A stretch of 64,000 nucleotides of DNA, from positions 659,001 to 723,000 of the forward strand of contig NZ_CP162490.1 in NCBI RefSeq assembly GCF_041245805.1, read 5' to 3'. Below, in pieces: positions 49,714 through 58,023 of this stretch (the stretch's first letter is position 1; each line of letters starts with the position of its first letter). The position numbers were made by a program, and so were the translations under genes. A model generated the notes under the pieces. That model did not search any database. It was not told where the DNA came from and saw only the letters and a program-made list of their open reading frames with translations. This DNA is from Xanthomonas sp. DAR 34887 (GTDB lineage Bacteria > Pseudomonadota > Gammaproteobacteria > Xanthomonadales > Xanthomonadaceae).

Positions 49714-49773
49714 GTGGGTGGCAAGGTGCGCATCACGATGGCCATTGGCGCCTTGCTGATCGCGGCCGCTGGC
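49714..49773 (+). pseudogene. Fragment of a second symE 3' end
   Basis: About 60 bp starting GTGGGTGGCAAGGTGCGCAT closely match symE at 48693-48755 (KVRITMANGALLIT). It abuts the hipA remnant, marking a deletion or recombination joint. The 250 bp to 50024 hold no supported gene. Confidence 0.75.
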
Positions 49774-50024
49774 GGTGTCGCCTGCGGCGAAGGCACGGCG
49801 CCGCGCCACGTCGGGCTGTCGCCGCCGGGCCCTGGCGCGGCAACTGCCGGGGAGCACTGTGAGGCCCGGCAGGCGACCACCGCTACCTGCCGACCCCGCA
49901 AGCCTTTGGCCTTCAGCGATGTCGTTGGCCACCAGCAGCATGTCGACGACACCATTGCAGGTTTTCCAGCAAAAGCCGGAACCGCCAGGCGTGTCACGCG
50001 GACGCGCTTGGCACGATCGCCAAC

Positions 50025-50777
50025 TCAGCCCGCCGCCCCCGCCGCCCACTGCACCGCATCCGCCCCGGCCGGCAGATACATCGGCGCCGACGGATCGGTC
50101 GCCGCGCGCCAGACGGCTTCGGCAACGTCCTGCATGCGCGTGCCCGGGCCGGTGGATTCGGCCATGCGCGCGAGGGTCTGGCGCATGAAGTCGCCATAGA
50201 TCGGGTCGTCCATGCCGCGTAGGCCGGTACGGGCGGTGTCGCGAAAACGCGTCTCGCCGGAGGACCCCGGCAGCACGAGGCGCACGCGCACGCCGAATGG
50301 TTCGACTTCGCTCGCCAGCGACTCGGTGAAGGCATTCACCGCCGCCTTGGCCGCCCGGTACACGCCGACCAGCGGCAGCGGCCTGTAGGTGACGCTGGAG
50401 GTGACGTTCACCACGACGCCGGCACCGCGTGCGCGCATCTGCGGCAACACCGCCTGGGTGAGCGCCATGGCGCCGAAGGTGTTGGTGTCGAACAGGGCGC
50501 GCACGGTGTCCATGTCCATCAGCTCGAACGGCGCAGGCGCGCCGAAGCCGGCGTTGTTGACCAGCACGTCGATCGGGCCGGCCGCCGCGACGGCAGCGCG
50601 GATGCTCTGCGCGTCGGTGACGTCCAACGGCAGCACGCGCAGGCGCTCGGATGGCGGCAGCAGGTCTTCGCGCGGGGTGCGCATGGTGGCGATTACCTGC
50701 CAGTCGCGGGCGAGGAAGTAGCGGGCGGTTTCCAGGCCGAAGCCGGAGGAGCAGCCGGTGATCAGGACGGTCTTCAA
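50025..50777 (-). CDS. SDR family oxidoreductase
   Basis: A 250-residue classical short-chain dehydrogenase. The NAD(P) loop is TVLITGCSSGFGLETARYFL, followed by LDVTDA and VLVNNAGFGAPAPFELMD. The catalytic Ser lies in VVVNVTSSVTYRPLP and Tyr/Lys in VGVYRAAKAAVNAFTESL. The substrate is unknown. A TTG start at 50777 is proposed because the family sequence begins there and AAAGGAA lies just upstream; longer in-frame starts reach into the divergent promoter. It is divergent from an AraC-type regulator that may control it. Confidence 0.9.
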   Translation of the reverse strand: MKTVLITGCSSGFGLETARYFLARDWQVIATMRTPREDLLPPSERLRVLPLDVTDAQSIRAAVAAAGPIDVLVNNAGFGAPAPFELMDMDTVRALFDTNTFGAMALTQAVLPQMRARGAGVVVNVTSSVTYRPLPLVGVYRAAKAAVNAFTESLASEVEPFGVRVRLVLPGSSGETRFRDTARTGLRGMDDPIYGDFMRQTLARMAESTGPGTRMQDVAEAVWRAATDPSAPMYLPAGADAVQWAAGAAG

Positions 50778-50874
50778 GGGAATTCCTTTGCGCGTGGACG
50801 AGAAGCCACGATAGATTGCGGTCGCCGTACTCGCTACGATCCGGAGTCCTTGATTCGTTTGCGAGCGTCCAGCG

Positions 50875-51825
50875 ATGGTGGATCCCCTTGCCGAGGTGGT
50901 GACGCTGCTGCAGCCGACCGCCCGGTTCTCCAAGCACGTGGTCGGTGCCGGTGCCTGGCGCATCCGGCGTTCCGACGCCGGGCAGCCCTTCTACTGCGCG
51001 GTGCTGGAAGGCGGTTGCTACATGGCGCTCGATGGCGGCGCGCCGATCCTGCTGCAGGTCGGCGATTTCGTGCTCGTGCCCGCGGCTTACCGCATCACGA
51101 TGTCCAGCCTTGCGCCGCACGCGGACGTGGCCGAGACCATGCCGACCGCGCTGGGCAGCGGCGAGTTCCGGATCGGCACGCAGGAGGGCCCGACCGACTT
51201 GCGCATCCTGGCCGGCCACTGCAGCTTCGGCTCGCCGGATGCGGCGCTGCTGGTCTCGCTGCTGCCGCAGATGGTCTATGTGCACGGCGAGCAACGGCTC
51301 GCCACGTTGGTGCAGTTGGTGAGCGAAGAGTCGCGCGAGGCGCGGCCCGCACGCGAGGTCGTGCTTTCGCGTTTGCTGGAAGTGCTGCTCATCGAAGCGC
51401 TGCGTTCGGCCGCCGGCACGGCGGCGTCGCCGGGCCTGGCGCGCGGGCTGGCCGATGCGCGCCTGGCCGCGGCGATCCGCGCGATGCACGCGCAGCCCAC
51501 GCGCGCATGGACGGTGGCGGCGTTGGCGAAGGAAGCCGCGTTGTCGCGCTCGGCGTTCTTCGAGCGCTTCGGCCGCACGGTGGGCATGGCGCCGATGGAA
51601 TATCTGCTGGCCTGGCGCATGGCCTTGGCCAAGGACCTGCTGCGCCGCGATGAGTTCGGCATCGCCGAGATCGCCGAGCGCGTCGGCTACAGCTCCGCAA
51701 GTACCTTCAGCGTCGCGTTCGCCCGCCACGTCGGACAGCCGCCGACGCAGTACGCGCGCGCGAGCGGCCGCGACGCTGCGCGCGGCGAGCCGTTGGTTTC
51801 CGAAGAAGTCGAGGGCGTGGAGTAG
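50875..51825 (+). CDS. AraC family regulator with cupin sensor
   Basis: A 316-residue activator. An N-terminal cupin-type sensor (about residues 10-190: FYCAVLEGGCYMALDGGAPI, LLQVGDFVLVPA) is followed by a C-terminal AraC domain with two helix-turn-helix motifs: WTVAALAKEAALSRSAFFER and FGIAEIAERVGYSSASTFSV, then FARHVGQPPTQYARA. It is divergent from the SDR gene, separated by 97 bp. This pairing of a cupin-AraC regulator with an adjacent oxidoreductase is common. The inducer is unknown. Confidence 0.93.
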   Translation: MVDPLAEVVTLLQPTARFSKHVVGAGAWRIRRSDAGQPFYCAVLEGGCYMALDGGAPILLQVGDFVLVPAAYRITMSSLAPHADVAETMPTALGSGEFRIGTQEGPTDLRILAGHCSFGSPDAALLVSLLPQMVYVHGEQRLATLVQLVSEESREARPAREVVLSRLLEVLLIEALRSAAGTAASPGLARGLADARLAAAIRAMHAQPTRAWTVAALAKEAALSRSAFFERFGRTVGMAPMEYLLAWRMALAKDLLRRDEFGIAEIAERVGYSSASTFSVAFARHVGQPPTQYARASGRDAARGEPLVSEEVEGVE

Positions 51826-51839
51826 GCAGGCGGCGCGGC

Positions 51840-52424
51840 CTACCGCTTCCGGGCCGGTGACTTGGTTGGAGGCGGTGCGGGCTGCGCGAGGACCGCGCCG
51901 GTCACGAGTTCGAACAGGCGCTCGGAGCGCTTGGCATGCGACGGCTGTTCGCGCAGCCAGGCCAGCGCGGCGATCAGGTCGAACAGCTCGTCGCCGTCCA
52001 TGTCGGTGCGGGCCTTGCCATCCGCCTGCGCACGCGCCAGCAAGGTCGCGCCCGCGGAGCGCAGCCGCACGCAGGAGGCGTGCAGCGCGGAGGAGTCGTC
52101 TTCGATGGCGGACATCATCGGCGCGATGACGCCGCGCTGGCGATGGGTGAAGGCGATGGTCTCCTGCAGCCAGGCCAGCAGCGCCTGGTCCGAGGTCTTG
52201 GCCGTGCGCAAGGCATCGGCCTTCGCCGCCAGCGCCTCGAAGTCGTTGCGCAGCAGCGCCTCGAGCAGCGCTTCGCGGGTGGGGAAGTGGCGATACAAGG
52301 TGCCCAGGCCGACTTCGGCACGGCGCGCGATGTCGCGCAGCGAGGCGTCGGCGCCGGTGTCGGCCAGCGCCTCGCGGGCCACGTCCAGCAGGCGTTGATA
52401 GTTTTTTTGAGCGTCGGCGCGCAT
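51840..52424 (-). CDS. TetR/AcrR family repressor
   Basis: A 194-residue repressor. The N-terminal helix-turn-helix reads ASLRDIARRAEVGLGTLYRH, then FPTREALLEALL; the rest is a helical ligand domain. The start at 52424 follows AAAGGA. It is divergent from the quinone-oxidoreductase gene across a 34-bp palindrome that should be its operator, so it probably represses both itself and that gene. Confidence 0.93.
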   Translation of the reverse strand: MRADAQKNYQRLLDVAREALADTGADASLRDIARRAEVGLGTLYRHFPTREALLEALLRNDFEALAAKADALRTAKTSDQALLAWLQETIAFTHRQRGVIAPMMSAIEDDSSALHASCVRLRSAGATLLARAQADGKARTDMDGDELFDLIAALAWLREQPSHAKRSERLFELVTGAVLAQPAPPPTKSPARKR

Positions 52425-52440
52425 GTTGTCCTTTGCAAAT

Positions 52441-52474
52441 GGAGCAGTGCTCCGTATATTCGGAGCACTGTTCC
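52441..52474. promoter_or_regulatory. TetR operator palindrome
   Basis: GGAGCAGTGCTCCG and CGGAGCACTGTTCC are 14-bp inverted arms (one mismatch) around a 6-bp TATATT spacer. It lies 16 bp before the tetR start and 14 bp before the reductase start. Confidence 0.85.
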
Positions 52475-52488
52475 GATCAGGATACGCC

Positions 52489-53522
52489 ATGCACAGTCCC
52501 AACGACACACAGCACACCATGAAAGCCGTCCGCCAGCGGGCGTTCGGCGGCCCCGACGTGCTCCATTACGAGGACGCGCCCATGCCCGTGCTGCGGCCGG
52601 GCGAGGTGCTCATCCGGGTCAGCGCCATCGGGCTGAACCCTCCCGACCTGTACCTGCGTGAGGGCTACAGCCGCCTGCCGCCGGAATGGCGCCCGCCGGT
52701 GGCGTTCCCACTGATCCTGGGCACGGACGTTTCGGGGGTGATCGCGGCGGTGGCGGAGGACGTGGACGGGCTGTCGCCAGGCGACGCCGTGTACGCGATG
52801 GTGCGCTTTCCGAGCGGCCTGGCCGGCGGCAGCCAGGCGTATGCGCAATACATCGCCGCGCCGCCAGCGAGGTGGCGCTCAAGCCGGCCGGGATCGATCA
52901 CGTGCACGCCGCGGGCGCGCCGATGTCGTTGCTGACGGCGTGGCAGTTCCTGATCGCGCAGGGCCACGACGTCGCCAATCCATTGCAGCCCATGCCGCAT
53001 AAGCCGGTGCCGCTGCAGGGCAGGACCGTGGTGGTCAACGGGGCGGCCGGCGGCGTCGGCCATTTCGCGCTGCAGTTGGCCAGGTGGCAGGGCGCGCGCG
53101 TGATCGCGGTGGCCTCCGGCAAGCACGAAGCCTTCGTGCGCGCGCTGGGGGCCGAGACGTTCCTCGACTACACCAAGGTGGCGGCGGAGGACGTGTTGCG
53201 CGACGTGGATCTGGTCGTGGATGCCGTCGGCGGCCCCGGCGCCGGCAGGTTCCTGCGCACGCTCAAGCGCGGCGGCGCGCTGTTCCCCATCTTCCCGCTC
53301 GGCTTCGATGGGCACGACGCAGCGGCGGCACTGGGCGTGACGGTGTCCACCACCCAGGTGCGCTCCAGCGGCGCGCAACTCGGCGAACTCGCGGCACTGC
53401 TGGATGCGGGCACCGTGCGCGTGGCCATCGACAGCACCTTCGCGCTGTCGCAGGCGCGGCAGGCGCACGAGCGCGCGGAGCAAGGGCACATCCAGGGCAA
53501 GATCGTGATGACGGTCGAATGA
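52489..53522 (+). pseudogene. Quinone oxidoreductase-like MDR protein, frameshifted
   Basis: The first frame begins MHSPNDTQHTMKAVRQRAFG and gives an N-terminal GroES-like domain (ILGTDVSGVIAAVAEDVDGL) up to AQYIAAP near 52863. The -1 frame then continues SEVALKPAGIDHVHAAGAPM and the Rossmann motif VVVNGAAGGVGHFALQLARW, ending KIVMTVE at 53522. One G appears lost in GCGCCG(G)CCAGC. Undamaged, it would be a zinc-independent NAD(P)H:quinone oxidoreductase. AGGA precedes the ATG at 52489. It is divergent from tetR across the operator. Confidence 0.85.
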
Positions 53523-53539
53523 GGGACGAGGATCGCGTC

Positions 53540-53914
53540 ATGGTCGCCACGCGTCCCGTCCAGGCCGCGGTCGAGGATCTCCTCAACAACCGCGAACTCA
53601 GTGTTGCGGAGGCCATGGACCGCCATTTCAGCGTGGCGTTTCGTCAATGCACCGATGGGAAATGGGAAGATCGGGCGGCGGTGATTCAGCGTATCGCGCA
53701 GCTGCGCGATACGCTGGAGCATGCGACGTTCACCGTTCACGAGGAGCTGTCGTGCGGGACGCGCTACGCGGAACGGCACACCATCGGCCTGGCGTTGTGC
53801 GACGGAAGCGCTATCGCATTCGAGGTCCATGTCTTCGCAGAACGCGATCGTGCGGGGCGCTTCCTGCGGATTGAAGAAGCCACGCGGCGGATCCCGGATG
53901 ACGTCAGGGGATAG
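53540..53914 (+). CDS. NTF2-like/SnoaL-type protein
   Basis: A 124-residue protein of apparent NTF2-like fold: AAVEDLLNNRELSVAEAMDR, then HFSVAFRQCTDGKWEDRAAV, and FEVHVFAERDRAGRFLRIEE. The ATG at 53540 has GAGGA 7 bp upstream; an earlier ATG at 53519 overlaps the reductase stop (ATGA), which points to an operon with it. The substrate or activity is unknown, and the family call rests on overall pattern. Confidence 0.7.
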   Translation: MVATRPVQAAVEDLLNNRELSVAEAMDRHFSVAFRQCTDGKWEDRAAVIQRIAQLRDTLEHATFTVHEELSCGTRYAERHTIGLALCDGSAIAFEVHVFAERDRAGRFLRIEEATRRIPDDVRG

Positions 53915-54347
53915 ACAGGCAAGGCCGCTCTATGGCCATCGGTTGCTGCGTGCTGCGTGAAAGATGGGCGCCATGCACCTTCCGTAATCAACGGAGAAGC
54001 AGCGACGTTAGGTTCCAGTGTCGATACGCGCGCGAACTGTTGCGCAGCAGCATGCCACTCCACGACGGACGTGTTACATCTAGTTCCGTTGGATCGATCC
54101 AAAACCGTTGATGCAGTGCATCCGGGGGAAGACGGTAGGTAGGGATCGCGTGCTACGAGTTTGCCGGCGCTTGTTGTTGGATCCGCATGCACATGCGGTC
54201 CAGGCACCGCAGCGGAGGCGGGCTTGAGCGGCGATCGAACGGGTCGATCCGGTCCACGTTGCGCGGTCACTGCGCGCCGTTGCATACGGAATTCCGTGAC
54301 GTCATGCGCGTCACGGGCAACCGACCGACTGAGTTTGGGAGCCTGTC
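53915..54347. other. 433-bp intergenic region before GH92
   Basis: Contains the LacI-type palindrome at 54089-54102. No gene is supported. It should hold the promoter of the second mannoside locus. Confidence 0.5.
54089..54102. promoter_or_regulatory. Candidate LacI operator before GH92
   Basis: TTGGATCGATCCAA is a perfect 14-bp palindrome with a central CG, the typical LacI-family layout. It is 245 bp before the GH92 start. Confidence 0.65.
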
Positions 54348-57300
54348 ATGCCGTTTCGCCCGCGCTTTGCGCACTTGCCTGAATCTTCGCGCCGGTGGTT
54401 GGCATGCGTCGCTGCTTCGGCATTGCTGCTCGCAGGCACATGTGCGGCAGCTGTGGTCGATACCGAATTCGCGTCTTCGTTCGAACATGGCGAAACTGTG
54501 CCGGCACTGGATGCGCAGTCCAGTCAAAAGGGCGTGCAGGTCGCCATCGGCAACGGTCCCGAACATCCCTACGCGGCCAAGGCCGGCGTGGGCTACACCG
54601 GCCTGCACGCGCTGCGCTATCGCGCCACCGCGGCTGGGCGCGCGCAGCTGTTCGCTGTCGATCTGCCGGCGGAGCCGGACACTGTGCTGTCGTGGATGGT
54701 GCTGCCGGAGATCGTCGATGGCGAGACGGTGGCGTCCACGGGCGTGGCGGTGGATCTGCTGTTCGACGATGGACGCCGTTTGTCCGAGTTGGACGTGGAG
54801 GATCAGCACGGTGCGCCGGTCAGTGCGGCGGCGCAGGCGGCGTCGAAGACGCTGTATCCGCAGCAATGGGCGTTGAAGCAGGTGCGTTTGGGCGACGTGG
54901 TGGCCCTGCGCGGCAGGCGCATCCGCGCGATCGAGCTGCAGGTGCAGCCAGGCACAGGCAAGGTGGCGTCGGGCTGGATCGACGATGTCGCGGTGCGCCG
55001 AGAGCCAGCATCGCCAGCGGCGCGGCGCCCCAGCGACGAGGTGGTGACCACGCGTGGCACGCAGTCCAACGGCACGTTCTCGCGCGGCAACAACATCCCC
55101 GCGACGGCGATGCCGCATGGGTTCAATTTTTTCGTACCGGCCACCGATGCGAGCTCGCTCGGCTGGCTCTACCGTTGGAACGAGCAGAACGGTGCCGACA
55201 ACCGTCCGCGGTTGCAGGCGCTGTCGATCAGTCACGAGCCCAGTCCGTGGATGGGCGATCGCCAGACCTTCCAGGTGATGCCCTCGTCCACGCGCGGGGT
55301 GCCGGAGGCGGATCGCGCGAAGCGCGCGTTGTCGTTCAGTCACGACCACGAGGAGGCGCGTCCACATCTGTACCGGGTGGACTTCGACAACGGCATCCGC
55401 GCCGAGCTGGCGCCGAGCGAGCGGGCGGCGATCTTCCGCTTCCGTTTCCCCGAGGGTGGCGACGCCAATCTGCTGTTCGACAACGTCGATGCGCGCGGCG
55501 GGCTGACGCTGGACGCGGCGACGCAGACGTTGCGCGGCTACTCGGATACGCGCAGCGGGCTGTCCAACGGTGCCACGCGGCTGTTCGTGTATGCGCGCTT
55601 CGACCGCCCATGGATCGCCAGCGGCAAGATCGACACCGGCCGCCCGACCGGCTACGTGAAGTTCGCGCCGGGCGCGGAACGCACGGTGGTGATGCGCATC
55701 GCCACCTCGCTGATCTCGGTGGAGCAGGCGCAGCGCAATCTGCAGCAGGAGATCGGCGATGCCGGGTTCGAGGTGGTGCAGTCGCGTGCACAGGACGCGT
55801 GGGACGCGCTGCTCGGCCGGGTGCAGGTGCAGGGCGCCAGCCACGACCAGCGGGTCACGGTGTATTCCAACCTGTATCGATTGTTCCTGTATCCCAACAT
55901 CGCCCACGAGAACGTAGGCGATGCGGCGCATCCCGATTGGCGGCATGCCGACCAGAACAGCTGGTCCAAGGACAACACCGGCGGCGATGCCGAACGCACC
56001 TCGGCGCCGGTGCTCCCGGGCAAGGTCTTCGTCAACAACGGCTTCTGGGATACCTTCCGTACGACTTGGCCGGCGTATGCGCTGTTCGCGCCGGAGCAGG
56101 CCGGGGCGATGATCGATGGCTTTCTGCAGCAGTACCGCGACGGCGGTTGGGTGGCGCGCTGGTCGTCGCCGGGCTATGCGGACCTGATGGTCGGTACCAG
56201 TTCCGACGTGGCCTTCGCCGATGCCTGGCTGAAGGGCGTGCGCGGGTTCGATGCGCACGTCGCCTATGCGGCGGCGCTGCGCAATGCCACGGTGGTGCCG
56301 CCGGTGTCGAACGTCGGCCGCAAGGGCCTGGCGCGCTCGATGTACCGCGGCTACGCCGCCAACGACGTGCACGAAGGGCTATCGTGGACGCTGGAGGGCG
56401 CGCTCAACGATTTCGGCCTTGCGCAGATGGCGCAGGCGCTGGCGGAACAGGAACAGGAGCCGCAGCAGGCGCAGCGCTACCGCGAGGAAGCCGAGTACTT
56501 CCAGGCGCGCGCCACCGATTACGTCTACCTGTTCGATCCCGCCACCCGCTTCTTCCGCGGGCGTACGCCTGCAGGCCACTGGAATGTGCCGGCCTCGCGC
56601 TTCGATCCGCGCGTATGGGGCGGCGACTACACCGAGGCCAATGCCTGGACCTTCGCCTTCACCACGCCGCACGACGCCGCCGGCCTGGCCGGGCTGCTGG
56701 GCGGCGAGGACGCCATGGCGGCGCGATTGGACGAACTCTTCGCCACGCCGGAGACCGCGGACCAGCGCTTCGCAGGCAGCTACCGCGGCGTCATCCACGA
56801 GATGACCGAGGCGCGCGACGTGCGCATGGGCATGTACGCGCACAGCAACCAGCCCTCGCACCATCTGCCGTGGATGTACGTGGCGGCGGGGCAACCGTGG
56901 AAGACCCAGCGCATCACCCGCGAGGTGCTGCGCCGGCTGTACCTGGGCAGCGAGATCGGCCAGGGCTATGCGGGCGACGAGGACAACGGCGAGATGTCGG
57001 CGTGGTACCTGTTCGCCATGCTGGGATTGTATCCGCTGCGCATGGGCGCACCGGAATACGTGATCGGCTCGCCGGCGTTCCCGCGCGCCGAGGTCGATCT
57101 GGGCCAGGGCCGCAAGCTGGTGGTGATCGCGCGCAACAACAGTGCGCGCAACGTATACGTGCAGTCGCTCGCGCTCAACGGCAAGCCGTGGAACAAGGCT
57201 TGGTTGCGCCACCAGGACATCGCCGACGGCGCCACGCTGGAGTTCGTGATGGGCGCGACGCCATCGCGCTGGGGCACGGGCGCGAACGCGCTGCCGCCGT

Positions 57301-57740
57301 CGCTGACCGCGCCGGGCAGCGCGCCGCGCGGCCTGGAGGACGTGGCGTCGCAGGCCGTTGCGGTGTCGCTGGAAGGACAGCCCAAGGCCGCGGTCCTGAT
57401 CGACGACGATGCGACGACGGCGTTGCCGCTGCCGCAAGGCGCCACGGTCGACCTTCGTTTCGCCAAGCCGCAACGCGCCACGCACTACACGCTGACCAGT
57501 GCCGATGCTGCGTTGTCCGGCGTTGCGTGGACGCTGGAAGGGCGCAACGGCGACGGCGCATGGACCGCGCTGGACCAGCGGCGCGCGCAGCGCTTTGCCT
57601 GGGCGCGGCAATTGCGTCCGTTCCGCATCGCCAAGCCCGGCGCCTACAGCGCGTACCGCCTGCGCCTGGAGGCAGGCGAGGGCGTGGCGCTGGCGGAGAT
57701 CGAACTGCTGCAGCCGGTAAGCCGGCAGGCCGTCCCATGA
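54348..57740 (+). CDS. GH92 family alpha-mannosidase with additional N-terminal region
   Basis: A 1130-residue secreted enzyme with a signal peptide (VAASALLLAGTCAAA). Residues 30-210 form a beta-rich module before the GH92 domain, which has GTQSNGTFSRGNNIPATAMP, WSKDNTGGDAERTSAP, FWDTFRTTWPAYALFAPEQA, DYTEANAWTFAFTTPHD (acid Glu) and GDEDNGEMSAWYLFAMLG. The last 150 residues (from about GLEDVASQAVAVSLEGQPKA) look like an F5/8-type or NPCBM-like module that may bind sugar. The HNW-type N-terminal GH92 signature is less standard than in the other two, so this is a different subgroup. It is followed by a TonB receptor and another GH92. Confidence 0.9.
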   Translation: MPFRPRFAHLPESSRRWLACVAASALLLAGTCAAAVVDTEFASSFEHGETVPALDAQSSQKGVQVAIGNGPEHPYAAKAGVGYTGLHALRYRATAAGRAQLFAVDLPAEPDTVLSWMVLPEIVDGETVASTGVAVDLLFDDGRRLSELDVEDQHGAPVSAAAQAASKTLYPQQWALKQVRLGDVVALRGRRIRAIELQVQPGTGKVASGWIDDVAVRREPASPAARRPSDEVVTTRGTQSNGTFSRGNNIPATAMPHGFNFFVPATDASSLGWLYRWNEQNGADNRPRLQALSISHEPSPWMGDRQTFQVMPSSTRGVPEADRAKRALSFSHDHEEARPHLYRVDFDNGIRAELAPSERAAIFRFRFPEGGDANLLFDNVDARGGLTLDAATQTLRGYSDTRSGLSNGATRLFVYARFDRPWIASGKIDTGRPTGYVKFAPGAERTVVMRIATSLISVEQAQRNLQQEIGDAGFEVVQSRAQDAWDALLGRVQVQGASHDQRVTVYSNLYRLFLYPNIAHENVGDAAHPDWRHADQNSWSKDNTGGDAERTSAPVLPGKVFVNNGFWDTFRTTWPAYALFAPEQAGAMIDGFLQQYRDGGWVARWSSPGYADLMVGTSSDVAFADAWLKGVRGFDAHVAYAAALRNATVVPPVSNVGRKGLARSMYRGYAANDVHEGLSWTLEGALNDFGLAQMAQALAEQEQEPQQAQRYREEAEYFQARATDYVYLFDPATRFFRGRTPAGHWNVPASRFDPRVWGGDYTEANAWTFAFTTPHDAAGLAGLLGGEDAMAARLDELFATPETADQRFAGSYRGVIHEMTEARDVRMGMYAHSNQPSHHLPWMYVAAGQPWKTQRITREVLRRLYLGSEIGQGYAGDEDNGEMSAWYLFAMLGLYPLRMGAPEYVIGSPAFPRAEVDLGQGRKLVVIARNNSARNVYVQSLALNGKPWNKAWLRHQDIADGATLEFVMGATPSRWGTGANALPPSLTAPGSAPRGLEDVASQAVAVSLEGQPKAAVLIDDDATTALPLPQGATVDLRFAKPQRATHYTLTSADAALSGVAWTLEGRNGDGAWTALDQRRAQRFAWARQLRPFRIAKPGAYSAYRLRLEAGEGVALAEIELLQPVSRQAVP

Positions 57741-57855
57741 CCGGGTGCGAACGCGGCGCGCGCGTCGTGCCAGCCGCTCATCGCGGACGCCGCACAACTC
57801 AGTAGGCCCCTGCGCGGCGGCGAGCGCTGCTGCATGGGCTGTATTTTTTAGTGCA

Positions 57856-57869
57856 TTAGAACGATCTAA
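57856..57869. promoter_or_regulatory. Candidate LacI operator before TonB receptor
   Basis: TTAGAACGATCTAA has 5-bp arms TTAGA / TCTAA and a central CG. It lies 154 bp before the receptor start, in the 283-bp gap after GH92, and resembles the palindrome at 54089. Confidence 0.6.
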
Positions 57870-58023
57870 CCGCAGCTGCGCAGAGGAGAAGGAAGTAGGG
57901 AAACCGGATCGCCGTAATTGGGAACCGGACGTTTTCGTGTCACACCGCGCGGAGCTCTTGCCCGATCTTTGGATCGATAGAAATCCGCCGCAGCCGATCA
58001 ATCTTTGGGAGAGGATGATTGAA

